A stretch of DNA of 64,000 nucleotides from Macrococcus brunensis (GTDB lineage: Bacteria; Bacillota; Bacilli; Staphylococcales; Staphylococcaceae). Position 1 is the stretch's first letter, and every line of letters starts with the position of its first letter. Made by a program: the position numbers and the translations under genes. The notes below the pieces were generated by a model. It had not been told where the DNA came from. It saw nothing but the letters and a program-made list of their open reading frames with translations, and made no database searches. Shown in pieces: positions 1 through 9,258 of the stretch. The stretch is taken from positions 100,982 through 164,981 of the forward strand of contig NZ_SCWA01000004.1 in assembly GCF_004359615.1 (NCBI RefSeq), given 5' to 3'.

Positions 1-164
1 ATCGTCTCATACTGCCGTTCTCAGCGCTGGTCGGCGGACTGTCGATTGTAGCAGCTGACACTGTTGCACGTCTTGCAGGCGAATCGCCGCTCGGGGCTAT
101 TATTTCAATCATTGGTGTGCCGTTCTTTATTTATTTAGTAAGAAAGGACGGTAAACTCTTATGA
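1..164 (+). CDS. Siderophore ABC transporter permease, FecCD family (3' end only)
   Basis: Only the last 53 codons are in the window; reading begins at base 3. The peptide has the usual FecCD carboxy-terminal pattern: a helix ending in DTVARL, then GESPLGAI and a final hydrophobic helix with GVPFFIYL. Together with the following gene it would form the membrane channel of an iron-siderophore importer of the BtuC/FhuB type. The stop codon overlaps the next start (ATGA at 161-164), so the two are translationally coupled. The substrate cannot be told from this fragment. Confidence 0.9.
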   Translation, partial: RLILPFSALVGGLSIVAADTVARLAGESPLGAIISIIGVPFFIYLVRKDGKLL

Positions 165-1183
165 TAGAAACACATAAAAAACGCAGACAGCTGATTATTT
201 TAGTGGTTCTTTGCATAGTGGCACTGTTAACGATGGCGTTCAGCATGACGACCGGAGACTTTAAAATGACGGTCCCGCAGTTCTTCCGTACATTGTTCGG
301 TAACGGAGATGCGACAGATACGATGGTGCTGTTTGAGTTCAGAATGCCGCGTCTTGTCGTGACTATACTAAGCGGCATGGCACTAGCTGTCAGCGGAGCG
401 CTGTTGCAGAGTATTACGAAGAACCCGCTGGCTGATCCGGGTATTATCGGCATCAATGCGGGTAGTGGCTTCTTTATTGTCCTTTTAATCATGTTTATGC
501 CGGTCGACAGCAGTACATTCGTTTATATACTACCGTTATTCAGTATGATCGGCGGTTTGCTGACCGCTTTATTCATATTTATCCTGAGTTATAAGAAGAA
601 CGAAGGCATTCAACCGGTCAGAATGATTTTAATTGGTGTAGGGATGGCGACAGCTTTGAGTGGCGCCTCCATTATGATGACGTCGACCTTTAAAAGTGAC
701 CAGATGGAGTTCATCTCTGCCTGGTATGCAGGTTCTATCTGGGGCGATACATGGCCATTTGCCATCATGCTTGCAGTCGCAGTCTGTATACTGTTGCCGA
801 TTGTCTTTATGAAGGCTAATACACTTAATATCCTCAACACTCATGAACATATCTCGACTGGTGTTGGTGTCGGTGTGAACAGACAACGGATGATTCTCGT
901 CTCTATCGCTGTATTTTTAAGTTCTTGTGCAGTCGCAGTCAGCGGAGGTATTGGCTTTATCGGTCTTCTTGGACCCCATATCGCACGCAGTTTAGTCGGA
1001 CCCAGACACCAGATGTTTATGCCGATAGCGCTGCTGATCGGTGCTATTCTTCTGGCACTGTCCGATACACTGGGGCGAATTCTTCTGCAGCCGGCGGGTA
1101 TCCCGGCAGGTATTATTGTGAGCATTATGGGCGCCCCTTATTTCCTCTATCTGATGAATAGAAGTGCGCAGAATGAATATTAG
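161..1183 (+). CDS. Siderophore ABC transporter permease, FecCD family
   Basis: A 340-residue polytopic membrane protein of the BtuC/FecCD family, the normal length for the second permease of an iron-siderophore importer. Family signatures include FRMPRLVV near residue 65, then SGALLQ and [14 protein letters not shown] near 85-105, and [12 protein letters not shown] near residue 260, the cytoplasmic segment that docks on the ATPase. A run of hydrophobic helices follows to the end (GAPYFLYLM). It is coupled by ATGA to the partner permease upstream. No binding protein or ATPase follows, so the rest of the transporter must lie upstream or elsewhere. Substrate class (hydroxamate or other) is not resolvable here. 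Confidence 0.92.
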   Translation: MIETHKKRRQLIILVVLCIVALLTMAFSMTTGDFKMTVPQFFRTLFGNGDATDTMVLFEFRMPRLVVTILSGMALAVSGALLQSITKNPLADPGIIGINAGSGFFIVLLIMFMPVDSSTFVYILPLFSMIGGLLTALFIFILSYKKNEGIQPVRMILIGVGMATALSGASIMMTSTFKSDQMEFISAWYAGSIWGDTWPFAIMLAVAVCILLPIVFMKANTLNILNTHEHISTGVGVGVNRQRMILVSIAVFLSSCAVAVSGGIGFIGLLGPHIARSLVGPRHQMFMPIALLIGAILLALSDTLGRILLQPAGIPAGIIVSIMGAPYFLYLMNRSAQNEY

Positions 1184-1237
1184 TGGTTATTTATTGGTAT
1201 AGTAGAATTATAACTATACGTTAATGGAGTGATGAAG

Positions 1238-2278
1238 ATGAAAAATCATCCTTTAGTCAAAGCATACAGAAAGTTTGTCGCGAACCGTACATCGCATGCG
1301 ATCGGCTTTATCGGCCAGCCTGATGCCGGTAAGAGCAGTCTGATTAATCAGCTGCTGCCAAAGGCTAAAGCTTATACCGGTGTCCATACCGATGCGACGC
1401 TGACGGCACAGTCCTACCTGCATCCTGTCTACGGCGAACTCGTTGATTTCCCGGGCGTCGGTACGGAGGAAATTACGCTAGTACAATATAAGAAAATCAT
1501 TAAAACAAGTGGTATTCAGCGTTTCTATTATATTTTAAGCAGCAAAATCAGAGAGACGGATATGGACCTCATCAAGTATTTGGCGAAAGAAGGAAAAGAG
1601 ATTCATTTCGTCTATAACAAAGTCGATGCCTTGATTGATGTCAATCATTCAGAAAGCAGTGAGCTGCTGCGCCATACTAAAAATACGGAACTCAAAGTGA
1701 TGCTGCGCGGTGTATTGAAAGAACAGAAAGACTATTTGTTCACGAGTGCTTTAACAGGCGAAGGCATAGAGACTTTAAGAGAACAGATTCATAAGCAGAT
1801 GGAAGAGATGTACGAAACATATCTCAAGTACTACCAAAGTGAAGAGATGAAGGATAGCTATCTGAACTACAAAGTGAACTCAGTCTTCCCCAAACTTTTT
1901 ACGCCTGCACTTAAAGAAGTCATCTCCCATCAGAACTATACGACACTCGAGCGAACGATTCGCAGCCACTTCAGAGTTGAAGCAGACGACGTCTATGACA
2001 AATTTCATCAATGGCCGTCTATAGAGAAGCATGTGAAGGAGATTGAACAGCAAGGGTCAACACTAACGAAGATGATGGACATGACAAAGATGGCTCAGAT
2101 GGTCCGCAGTGCATTTAAATTAAAATCAATCAATCCTATTCAGGCTGTCTTCAGTTCCCTGGTCGAAGCGGGTATGGCACAGGCACTTCCTGCTGTGCAA
2201 GCTATGATTCATTATACGAATGATATGAGAGAGGTCGCAAAGTATATTTTAGATAAGTCGACGCCTCTTTACAGATAA
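1238..2278 (+). CDS. Era/Obg-like GTPase of unknown role
   Basis: A P-loop GTPase: G1 GQPDAGKSS near the N-terminus, G3 DFPGVGT, G4 NKVD and a G5-like SAL. The C-terminal half is helical with no recognised partner domain and ends in a mildly hydrophobic Ala-rich stretch (SSLVEAGMAQALPAVQ). I chose the ATG at 1238 because GGAG at 1225-1228 lies 9 bases upstream; an in-frame GTG at 1229 and an ATG at 1232 sit too close to that site. It is a single gene followed by its own terminator. The GTPase assignment is firm; the cellular role is unknown to me. Confidence 0.85.
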   Translation: MKNHPLVKAYRKFVANRTSHAIGFIGQPDAGKSSLINQLLPKAKAYTGVHTDATLTAQSYLHPVYGELVDFPGVGTEEITLVQYKKIIKTSGIQRFYYILSSKIRETDMDLIKYLAKEGKEIHFVYNKVDALIDVNHSESSELLRHTKNTELKVMLRGVLKEQKDYLFTSALTGEGIETLREQIHKQMEEMYETYLKYYQSEEMKDSYLNYKVNSVFPKLFTPALKEVISHQNYTTLERTIRSHFRVEADDVYDKFHQWPSIEKHVKEIEQQGSTLTKMMDMTKMAQMVRSAFKLKSINPIQAVFSSLVEAGMAQALPAVQAMIHYTNDMREVAKYILDKSTPLYR

Positions 2279-2305
2279 AGATGCTCTTCGGAGCTTCTTT
2301 TTTTT
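2278..2305 (+). terminator. Rho-independent terminator after the GTPase gene
   Basis: A 9-bp stem (AAGATGCTC with GAGCTTCTT, one mismatch) closed by a TTCG tetraloop and followed by an uninterrupted T-run. It starts inside the stop codon of the GTPase gene and isolates it from the sugar operon promoter. Confidence 0.85.
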
Positions 2306-2314
2306 ATGATTTTA

Positions 2315-2328
2315 TGCAATCGTTTGCA
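2315..2328. promoter_or_regulatory. Candidate LacI-family operator upstream of the sugar operon
   Basis: TGCAATCGTTTGCA is an imperfect palindrome around a central CG, the form typical of operators of LacI/GalR regulators. It lies just upstream of the -35 box of the operon that itself encodes a LacI-family protein, which makes autoregulation by that protein the simplest reading. No binding data can be seen from sequence. Confidence 0.6.
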
Positions 2329-2337
2329 AAAAAAGTG

Positions 2338-2367
2338 TTGACGCTTAATTGATAGGGGTGCTAAGAT
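2338..2367 (+). promoter_or_regulatory. Sigma-A promoter of the sugar operon
   Basis: -35 TTGACG (2338-2343) and -10 TAAGAT (2362-2367) separated by 18 bases. Transcription would begin near 2374, upstream of the binding-lipoprotein gene and just ahead of the cre-like palindrome. Confidence 0.7.
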
Positions 2368-2377
2368 GAATTTAATG

Positions 2378-2393
2378 ATGAAAACGTTTTCTA
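2378..2393. promoter_or_regulatory. cre-like / LacI-family operator just downstream of the promoter
   Basis: GAAAACGTTTTC (2380-2391) is a perfect palindrome; with its flanks, ATGAAAACGTTTTCTA fits the catabolite-responsive element consensus for CcpA at all but the last position. Its place immediately after the expected transcription start suits repression by CcpA or by the operon's own LacI-type regulator. A ribosome-binding site (AAAGGAG) follows before the ATG at 2422. Confidence 0.65.
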
Positions 2394-2421
2394 ATAATAT
2401 ATAGCTAAAGGAGATTAAGAG

Positions 2422-3720
2422 ATGAAAAAATCGTCATTGTTAATACTTGTTCTATCTTTAATTTTTGCTTCAGTTCTCGCAGCCTGTGGTAACTCAGGTT
2501 CAGGTGGTGGTACTGCTAAGAAGGGTGACGGCGATCAGGTTACAGTCAATGTCTTCCAGTTCAAAGTAGAGTTCAAACAACAGTTTGAAGAAATGGCTAA
2601 GAAATATATGGCTGACCATCCAAACGTTAAAATCAACATTGAAACAGTCGGAGGCGGTAACGACTACGGTCAGGCATTAAAAGCTAAAATCGCTTCTAAA
2701 AACGAACCAGATATTTTCAATATCGGTGGTCCGGAAGATCTGAAAGTACACGCGAACCGTTTAGCAGATTTATCTGATATGAAATCAACTAAAGCGGTCA
2801 TCGATGAAGCTTTACTTGCACCGGTTCAAAAAGACGGTAAAACTTATGGTATTCCAATGAACCAGGAAGGTTATGGCTTAATCTATAACAAAGAAATCTT
2901 CGAAAAAGCAGGCGTTAAAGCAGAAGATATCAAAACGTTAGACGATTTAGAAAAAGTAGCACAAACAATCGATTCTAAAAAAGATGAATTAAAATTAAGC
3001 GGCGTCTTTGCTTTACCAGCGAAAGAAAAATGGGTTTTAAGTGACCACGCAGCAAGCATGTTCTTAGCTAAAGATTTCGACAATGACATTCAGAAAACAG
3101 CAGAAGCTAAAACATTACCATTCACTCAAAAAGATCAGTTAAAACAATACTTAGATATCCAGAACAAATACTCTAAACAGCCTGTTGCCTCTCTTGATTA
3201 CTCTCAACAAGTAGAAGAATTATTCTCTACTGGTAAAGTAGCGATGATTCAACAAGGTAACTGGGCTTATCCAACAATTGAAGGAGTTAACCCAGAAGTA
3301 GCTAAAAACGTCGGCATCATTGCTGTACCAACAGGTTCAGGTGAAGCGACAATTCCAGTAGGGGTTGCCAATAACTGGGCAGTCAACAAAAAATCAGATG
3401 AAAAAGTTCAAAAAGCAGCTAAAGAATTCTTAGACTGGTTATACACATCTGATGAAGGTAAAAATATTGTCATGGAAGACTTCAAGTTCATTCCAGCTTA
3501 TAAAGACTACGATACTTCTAAAATTGCTGACCCATTATCAAAAGAAATCTACAAGTATTCAGAAGAAGGTAAAACATCTGCATGGGTATTCAAAGGTTAT
3601 CCAACAGGTTACACTGACGATGCTTTAGGTGCTTACTTACAAGATTACTTAACAGGTAAAATTTCATTTGATGAAGCAATCAAAAAATCTCAAGATGCTT
3701 GGGAAAAAGCAAGAAAATAA
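2422..3720 (+). CDS. Sugar ABC transporter substrate-binding lipoprotein
   Basis: A 432-residue family 1 extracellular solute-binding protein. The N-terminus is a lipoprotein signal: charged MKKSS, hydrophobic core, and lipobox LAAC with the acylated cysteine at residue 22, followed by a Gly/Ser-rich linker. The mature part has the family features of maltodextrin/oligosaccharide receptors (NEPDIFNIGG near 90, GIPMNQEGYGLIYNK near 145, VAMIQQGNWAYPTIE near 275). It is the first gene of the operon, with a good RBS (AAAGGAG). It should deliver an oligosaccharide to the two permeases that follow. The sugar is not identifiable; an alpha-glucoside is suggested by the GH13 gene at the operon's end. 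Confidence 0.93.
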   Translation: MKKSSLLILVLSLIFASVLAACGNSGSGGGTAKKGDGDQVTVNVFQFKVEFKQQFEEMAKKYMADHPNVKINIETVGGGNDYGQALKAKIASKNEPDIFNIGGPEDLKVHANRLADLSDMKSTKAVIDEALLAPVQKDGKTYGIPMNQEGYGLIYNKEIFEKAGVKAEDIKTLDDLEKVAQTIDSKKDELKLSGVFALPAKEKWVLSDHAASMFLAKDFDNDIQKTAEAKTLPFTQKDQLKQYLDIQNKYSKQPVASLDYSQQVEELFSTGKVAMIQQGNWAYPTIEGVNPEVAKNVGIIAVPTGSGEATIPVGVANNWAVNKKSDEKVQKAAKEFLDWLYTSDEGKNIVMEDFKFIPAYKDYDTSKIADPLSKEIYKYSEEGKTSAWVFKGYPTGYTDDALGAYLQDYLTGKISFDEAIKKSQDAWEKARK

Positions 3721-3726
3721 TAGTTT

Positions 3727-3760
3727 AAAAAGGGGGTCACATTGCGTGCACTCCCTTTTT
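3727..3760 (+). promoter_or_regulatory. Intercistronic stem-loop after the binding-protein gene
   Basis: An 11-bp stem (AAAAAGGGGGT with ACTCCCTTTTT, one G-T pair) sits seven bases after the stop codon and before the permease genes. The T-run is part of the stem and there is none after it, so it is more likely a partial terminator or mRNA 3'-end stabiliser. Such elements commonly set a higher level for the binding protein than for the permeases. Confidence 0.6.
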
Positions 3761-3778
3761 AAAATCTGAGGTGAAAAA

Positions 3779-4645
3779 ATGAAGACAAAAAGTTTTGCGT
3801 TCTGGCTGTTCCTCCTGCCTGTACTCGTCGCATTGTTAATGGTCATCATCGTCCCGTTTTTATATGGTATTTATTATTCATTTACCAACTGGAATGGTGA
3901 TACATCGCAGGTGCCTGACTTTATCGGCTTTGATAACTACATCAACCTGCTCAGTGATGACACATTTAAAAACGCGCTCTGGTTTACGTTCAAATATTCT
4001 ATAGCAGCCGTATTCATCATTAATATTATCGGTTTAGGACTGGCACTGTTAGTGACAAGTCGTATTAAATCAAGAAACTTCCTTCGTACGATTTTCTTCA
4101 TGCCGAACTTGATCGGTGGATTGATCTTAGGTTTCATCTGGCAGTTCATCTTCACGAAAGTATTTGCTTCTATCGGTGAGGCAATTGGTTCTGAATGGAT
4201 GCAGGGTTGGCTCAGTGATACGACGACCGGCTTCTGGGGTATGGTCATTCTGTCTACTTGGCAGATGGCAGGTTATATCATGATTATCTATATCGCTTAT
4301 CTGGAGAATGTGCCAGCTGACTTACTTGAAGCAGCAGAAATAGACGGTGCGAATGCGTGGCAACGCTTCAAAAATATCACGTTCCCGCTTGTGGCCCCTG
4401 CTTTTACAGTCAGCATGTTCCTGACATTATCAGGTGCATTCAAGATTTACGACCAGAACTTATCACTGACGAACGGTGGTCCTGGTAACTCAACGAAAAT
4501 GGTGGCGATGGATATTGTCGATACAGCGTTCAAAATGAACTTGATGGGTTCTGCCCAGGCGAAAGCGGTCATTTTCTTCCTGATCGTTACAGCTATCAGC
4601 TTAATCCAGGTTTACTACAATAAGAAAAGAGAGGTGGAGATGTAA
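3779..4645 (+). CDS. Sugar ABC transporter permease, MalF type
   Basis: A 288-residue inner membrane permease with about six helices. The cytoplasmic EAA loop that contacts the ATPase is visible as EAAEIDGANAWQRFKNITFP (near residues 182-201), followed by the conserved LTNGGPG motif of MalF/LacF-type proteins. The RBS is GAGGTG. Its stop overlaps the start of the next permease (TAATG at 4643-4647), so the heterodimeric channel subunits are co-translated. Confidence 0.93.
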   Translation: MKTKSFAFWLFLLPVLVALLMVIIVPFLYGIYYSFTNWNGDTSQVPDFIGFDNYINLLSDDTFKNALWFTFKYSIAAVFIINIIGLGLALLVTSRIKSRNFLRTIFFMPNLIGGLILGFIWQFIFTKVFASIGEAIGSEWMQGWLSDTTTGFWGMVILSTWQMAGYIMIIYIAYLENVPADLLEAAEIDGANAWQRFKNITFPLVAPAFTVSMFLTLSGAFKIYDQNLSLTNGGPGNSTKMVAMDIVDTAFKMNLMGSAQAKAVIFFLIVTAISLIQVYYNKKREVEM

Positions 4646-5454
4646 TGAAAGCAAAATGGTATATTCTTGAGGTTATTGCACTCGTTATCGGTCTTCTCTG
4701 GTTATCACCTTTCTACTTAATGATTGTCAATGCCTTTAAAACAAAGCTTGAGATTTTCGATAATACCCTTGCATTACCGAAAGAAAAGACTTTCCAGAAC
4801 TTTATCGATGCATTCCAGCAGCTGAACTTTGCACAGACGTTCCTGAACTCTGTTCTTGTATCGGTTGCCAGTGTTGCGCTGATCATTATCTTCTCCAGCA
4901 TGGCGGCCTATGCACTTAGCCGTAACAAAGGAAAAGCATCTAACTTTATTTTCTTCGTATTCGTAGCAGCGATGCTCGTACCGTTCCAGTCTGTAATGAT
5001 TCCACTCGTTAAGATTTTCGGGGATCTGCAGAGCTTGAATATCTGGGGGCTGATGTTTATGTACCTCGGTTTCGGTGCAAGCTTATCTATCTTCCTGTAT
5101 CACGGTTCACTGCAGGGGATTTCAAAATCGCTCGATGAAGCCGCAATGATTGATGGCGCGAGCAAATGGCAGATTTACTGGCATGTTATCTTCCCACTCT
5201 TAAAACCTATCTCAGTGACAGTCGGTATCCTGAACGTCATTTGGATCTGGAATGACTATCTGTTACCAAGTTTAGTGCTCGGTCCTGGTCAGGAAACAAT
5301 TCCGCTGAAGTTATTCTTATTCTTCGGTCAGTATACGAAGCAGTGGCATTTCGCACTGGCAGGCTTAACGATTTCAATTATCCCTGTTATCATCGGTTAC
5401 TTCTTTGCCCAGAAACAAATCATCAAAGGTGTTTCTGACGGCGCAGTGAAATAA
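4645..5454 (+). CDS. Sugar ABC transporter permease, MalG type
   Basis: A 269-residue permease, the usual length for MalG-type subunits. It has an N-terminal helix, a core with YALSRNKG and the EAA loop EAAMIDGASKWQIYWHVIFP, then WIWNDYLLPS, a motif typical of the family. It pairs with the upstream MalF-type subunit (one-base overlap). The regulator gene starts one base after its stop. Confidence 0.93.
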   Translation: MKAKWYILEVIALVIGLLWLSPFYLMIVNAFKTKLEIFDNTLALPKEKTFQNFIDAFQQLNFAQTFLNSVLVSVASVALIIIFSSMAAYALSRNKGKASNFIFFVFVAAMLVPFQSVMIPLVKIFGDLQSLNIWGLMFMYLGFGASLSIFLYHGSLQGISKSLDEAAMIDGASKWQIYWHVIFPLLKPISVTVGILNVIWIWNDYLLPSLVLGPGQETIPLKLFLFFGQYTKQWHFALAGLTISIIPVIIGYFFAQKQIIKGVSDGAVK

Positions 5455-5455
5455 G

Positions 5456-6466
5456 ATGGTAACGATTAAAGATGTCGCGAAAAGAGCGAATGTCGCACCT
5501 TCCACTGTTTCCCGGGTCATCAGTAACAGTGATGCAATCAGTCAGAAGACGACTGAGAAAGTCCGGAGAATCATGGAAGAGATGGGCTACATCCCGAACG
5601 TTTCTGCAAGAAGACTTGTCACAAAGCAATCGAATACCATTGGTCTCCTGCTCAAATCATCTTCTAAAGAGATGCGGCAGAATCCATTTTTCACAGATGT
5701 ACTGATGAGTATCTCGAAAGTCTGTAAAGACAACGGATATTCAACGGTCATCTCGACAAGTAAAGAAGAAGCTGAACTGCTGCACGAAGTAAAAGAAATG
5801 GTCAGCAGTAATGCAGTTGACGGCTTTATCGTCCTCTATTCAAAAGAAGAAGATGCAGTCCTGGATTATCTGCGCAAGCTGGATTGTCCTTATGTCATCA
5901 TCGGTAAGAAGCTGAATCAATCCACAGATATTTTTATTGATAATAATAATGTCGAAGCATCGTTTAAACTGACACAGTATTTAATCGATCTGGGCCACGA
6001 AAAGATTGCCTTTATCGCAGAGAATAAGACATATGCAGTTAACATAGACCGTCTGACAGGTTACAAGCAGGCCTGTACGGATGCGGGTCTTGAGCTTTCT
6101 GTTTTTGAAGGCGCTGCAGGAACAGAAGATGTGAAGCATATCGTACAAAATATGCCCGAGGAAATAACAGCGATTATTACATCGGACAGCATGATGAATC
6201 TGAATGTCTTAAGTGAGCTTTATCTTTTAGGCAGACGCATTCCGGATGATATACAGACGGCTACTTTTAATGACTCCTATCTGAATGAAGCGGCATGCCC
6301 GCCTCAGACAGTGGTCGATATTTTTCCGGAGCGTCTTGGTCAGGAAGCAGCCAGCCGATTAATTGAATATTTATGTCATCGTGATATGCTGAAAGTGAGT
6401 AAAATGATTCCCACTCGTATTATTGAACGACAGTCTACAAAACGATTAAAGGAGAGAGACAAATGA
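5456..6466 (+). CDS. LacI/GalR-family transcriptional regulator
   Basis: A 336-residue regulator. Residues 1-50 form the LacI helix-turn-helix and hinge ([20 protein letters not shown], then [11 protein letters not shown]), followed by a periplasmic-binding-protein-like effector domain. There is no strong RBS; it starts one base after the permease stop, so it depends on coupled translation. Its place inside the operon and the two CG-centred palindromes at 2315 and 2380 suggest that it represses its own operon and is released by a sugar or catabolite. The effector is unknown. Confidence 0.92.
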   Translation: MVTIKDVAKRANVAPSTVSRVISNSDAISQKTTEKVRRIMEEMGYIPNVSARRLVTKQSNTIGLLLKSSSKEMRQNPFFTDVLMSISKVCKDNGYSTVISTSKEEAELLHEVKEMVSSNAVDGFIVLYSKEEDAVLDYLRKLDCPYVIIGKKLNQSTDIFIDNNNVEASFKLTQYLIDLGHEKIAFIAENKTYAVNIDRLTGYKQACTDAGLELSVFEGAAGTEDVKHIVQNMPEEITAIITSDSMMNLNVLSELYLLGRRIPDDIQTATFNDSYLNEAACPPQTVVDIFPERLGQEAASRLIEYLCHRDMLKVSKMIPTRIIERQSTKRLKERDK

Positions 6467-7191
6467 AAGTGACAGTATGGAATGAATTCAGACATGAAAA
6501 AGAATCAGAGAAAGTCAGAAGCGTTTATCCAGAAGGTATTCATCAGCAGATAGCATCGTTTATAGAAGATGCTGAAGTCACAACAGCGACACTGGACGAT
6601 CCGGAACATGGTCTGACAGAAGAAGTACTGAACCAGACAGATGTCTTGATCTGGTGGGGCCATAAAGCACATGACGAAGTGCAGGACGCGATCGTTGACC
6701 GTGTTCATAAGCGTGTTTTAGAAGGCATGGGACTGGTGGTCCTTCATTCCGGGCATTTCTCTAAAGTCTTCAAGAAGCTGATGGGCACTGGCTGTGACCT
6801 GAAGTGGCGTGAAGCAGGGGAAAAAGAACGAATCTGGACCGTGATGCCGAACCACCCGATTGCAGAAGGAATCGGTGAATATTTTGAGCTGGAACAGGAA
6901 GAAATGTACGGCGAGCATTTTGATATTCCGGCGCCGGAGGAACTCATATTCGTCAGCTGGTTCCAGGGCGGTGAAGTGTTCCGCTCAGGCGCAACCTTCA
7001 AACGAGGAAACGGTAAGATTTTCTATTTCCGTCCCGGTCACGAAACGTATCCGACTTATTACAATGAGAACGTACAGCGCGTCATCAATAACGCAGTGAA
7101 ATGGGCACGTCCAACAACGAATGCGTATCCGACATACGGTAACTATCAGCCGCTTGAAGACTTGGGTAAAGGGGAGAAGACAGATGTTTAA
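6463..7191 (+). CDS. ThuA-like protein (trehalose-utilisation family)
   Basis: A 242-residue protein of the ThuA family, a glutamine-amidotransferase-like fold. Visible family features are [10 protein letters not shown] at the N-terminus, [14 protein letters not shown] (about 50-63), [19 protein letters not shown] (about 88-106) and [18 protein letters not shown] near 186-203. In rhizobia, ThuA works with a Gfo/Idh-type partner (ThuB) in trehalose/disaccharide oxidation to 3-keto sugars. Here it is coupled by ATGA to the regulator and overlaps the first oxidoreductase by 8 bases, matching the ThuA-ThuB pairing. Its exact reaction is inferred, not shown. Confidence 0.85.
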   Translation: MKVTVWNEFRHEKESEKVRSVYPEGIHQQIASFIEDAEVTTATLDDPEHGLTEEVLNQTDVLIWWGHKAHDEVQDAIVDRVHKRVLEGMGLVVLHSGHFSKVFKKLMGTGCDLKWREAGEKERIWTVMPNHPIAEGIGEYFELEQEEMYGEHFDIPAPEELIFVSWFQGGEVFRSGATFKRGNGKIFYFRPGHETYPTYYNENVQRVINNAVKWARPTTNAYPTYGNYQPLEDLGKGEKTDV

Positions 7192-8200
7192 AGTAGGAAT
7201 CATCGGTTGCGGCAGTATCGCAACACATCGCCATATCCCCGAGTATCAGCAGAACAAGAACGCTGAGATTATCGCTTACTGTGACGTCGTCAAAGAACGC
7301 AGCGACGAGCTCGCGGCAGAATTTGGTGGCACAAGCTACAGTGATTATCATGAACTACTGCAGAATCCCGATGTCGAAGTCGTCAGTATCTGTACACCCA
7401 ACTATCTGCATGCAGAGATGACAATAGCAGCACTTCATGCAGGCAAGCATGTTCTCTGTGAGAAACCGATGGCAACTTCACTTGAAGATGCAGATGCCAT
7501 GATCAAAGCAGCAGAAGAAAACGGCAGAACATTGATGATCGGACATAACCAGCGTATCAACGAGGCGCATCAGCAGGCGAAAAAAGATATCGCTGCAGGC
7601 AAGCTCGGTAAACTCTATTCGTTCAAGACGACGTTCGGTCACCCGGGACCAGAGGACTGGAGTGTCGACGGACCTGATAGCTGGTTCTTTGACAAAAAAC
7701 GTGCATTTATCGGGGCGATGGGAGACCTTGGTGTGCATAAAGCAGACTTAATGCGTTATATACTGGGGACCGAATTCACAGAAGTCGGTGCGATGATTGA
7801 GACATCTGCGAAAAAAGCAGATGTTGATGACAATGCAGTGCTAATTCTGAAGACAGCTGACGGTATTATCGGAACATTAAGTGCCTCATGGGCTTACAAT
7901 GGTCAGGAAGACAACAGCACGATTATATACGGCGAAAAAGGTATTCTGAAATTGAACGCAGATGACGTCTATACTTATCAGTTCGTCAGCTCAGATGGTC
8001 AGATTGAAAAAGAACAGCTCGGTGAAATACAGACAAATGAAGAAGGCGGTCAGAAGAATTCCCATACGATTGATGCATTCATCAAAGCGCTGACAAATAA
8101 TGAAGCACCGATCTGTGACGGATACGAAGGCCGTGCATCGTTGAACGTCATCATTAAAGCGATAGAATCAGCACAAACTAAATCGATTACACTTATTTAA
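7184..8200 (+). CDS. Gfo/Idh/MocA-family NAD(P)-dependent sugar oxidoreductase (first)
   Basis: About 338 residues. The N-terminal Rossmann domain carries [15 protein letters not shown], and the family signature CEKPMATS lies near residues 93-100, where the lysine is the usual catalytic residue. The C-terminal alpha/beta domain has [16 protein letters not shown], whose histidine is conserved in the family. I chose ATG 7184, preceded by AGGGGAG; it overlaps the ThuA gene by 8 bases. Substrates of this family are sugars or inositols oxidised at one carbon. With ThuA upstream, C3 oxidation of a glucoside (as for ThuB) is a reasonable guess. Confidence 0.9.
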   Translation: MFKVGIIGCGSIATHRHIPEYQQNKNAEIIAYCDVVKERSDELAAEFGGTSYSDYHELLQNPDVEVVSICTPNYLHAEMTIAALHAGKHVLCEKPMATSLEDADAMIKAAEENGRTLMIGHNQRINEAHQQAKKDIAAGKLGKLYSFKTTFGHPGPEDWSVDGPDSWFFDKKRAFIGAMGDLGVHKADLMRYILGTEFTEVGAMIETSAKKADVDDNAVLILKTADGIIGTLSASWAYNGQEDNSTIIYGEKGILKLNADDVYTYQFVSSDGQIEKEQLGEIQTNEEGGQKNSHTIDAFIKALTNNEAPICDGYEGRASLNVIIKAIESAQTKSITLI

Positions 8201-8212
8201 GGAGCGTTTGTT

Positions 8213-9256
8213 ATGACGAAAGTCAGACTAGGTATAGCAGGTGTCGGCGGTATTGCGACAGACAGACACATTCCGACATTCAGAAATTTTGAACAGGTTG
8301 AAATCACACATGTCTATGATATCAATACGGAGCGTGCAATGATTGTCGCCAACCAGTTTCAGATACCGCACGTCGCTTCCAGTTATGAAGAGATGCTTGA
8401 CCATATTGATGCGGTCGTTATCACGACACCGAACAAGTTCCATGCGCCACTGACGATAGCAGCACTTGAAAAAAATATCTCCGTGATGTGCGAAAAACCG
8501 ATGGCGACGACGCAGGCAGAAGCAGATGCCATGGTTAAAGCGGAAGAAAAGAGCGACGGTGTACTCCATATTGCTTACCATTATCGCTTTATGAAAGAAG
8601 CGATTGCAGCTAAGAAAATCATCGATAAGGGCATTATCGGTGAGCCGTTAGTCGTCCGGGTCAAAGCCATGCGTCGACGTAAAGTACCAGGCTGGGGCGT
8701 GTTCACGAACAAAGAACTACAAGGTGGGGGTGCCCTGATTGATTACGGCTGTCATTTACTGGATCTTGCGATGTGGCTGACAGGGAATCAGAAACCAGTC
8801 GAAGTATCAGCGCAGACTTACAATAGCCTGAGCCGTATGCCGAACCCAGTCAATGAGTGGGGAGTGTTCAATCCGGAGACGTTTGAAGTGGATGACCATG
8901 TGACAGCTTTCATCCGTTTTGAGAACAACGTGACAATGCTCTTTGAGACGAGCTGGGCTGCTAACGTCGAGAGTGACGAAGAGCATATCAGTATTTCCGG
9001 TACGAAAGGCGGTCTGAATGTCTTCGAAATGAAAGTCAACCAGGCAGACGATACATTGATGACGACGCTTAATATAGACTATATCCAGATTGATCATCCG
9101 TTCCAGCATCTGCAGGCAGAGAACTTCATTTCAGCGATTACTGACGGGACGCCTTTACGCGTGCAGTCAACAGAAGCAAAAGACGTCTCAAGTGTAATAG
9201 AAGCGATTTATTTAAGTGCACAAAAACAGCAGGCGATTCGAATAGAGGGGGAGTAA
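8213..9256 (+). CDS. Gfo/Idh/MocA-family sugar oxidoreductase (second)
   Basis: A 347-residue paralogue of the previous gene. It has a Rossmann motif (GIAGVGGIATDRHIP), the CEKPMATT signature with the catalytic lysine near residue 93, and GGGALIDYGCHLLDLAMWL in the C-terminal domain with the conserved DxGCHxLD core. The two enzymes differ clearly outside these motifs, so they probably act on different intermediates, for example one oxidising and one reducing a keto-sugar. A GGAG RBS lies in the 12-base gap after the first oxidoreductase. Confidence 0.9.
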   Translation: MTKVRLGIAGVGGIATDRHIPTFRNFEQVEITHVYDINTERAMIVANQFQIPHVASSYEEMLDHIDAVVITTPNKFHAPLTIAALEKNISVMCEKPMATTQAEADAMVKAEEKSDGVLHIAYHYRFMKEAIAAKKIIDKGIIGEPLVVRVKAMRRRKVPGWGVFTNKELQGGGALIDYGCHLLDLAMWLTGNQKPVEVSAQTYNSLSRMPNPVNEWGVFNPETFEVDDHVTAFIRFENNVTMLFETSWAANVESDEEHISISGTKGGLNVFEMKVNQADDTLMTTLNIDYIQIDHPFQHLQAENFISAITDGTPLRVQSTEAKDVSSVIEAIYLSAQKQQAIRIEGE

Positions 9257-9258
9257 TA

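Noticed and set aside
629..1125. Several open frames on the opposite strand of the FecCD gene
   Set aside because: No ribosome-binding sites, unlikely protein composition, and complete overlap with a clear permease gene; they are mirror frames.
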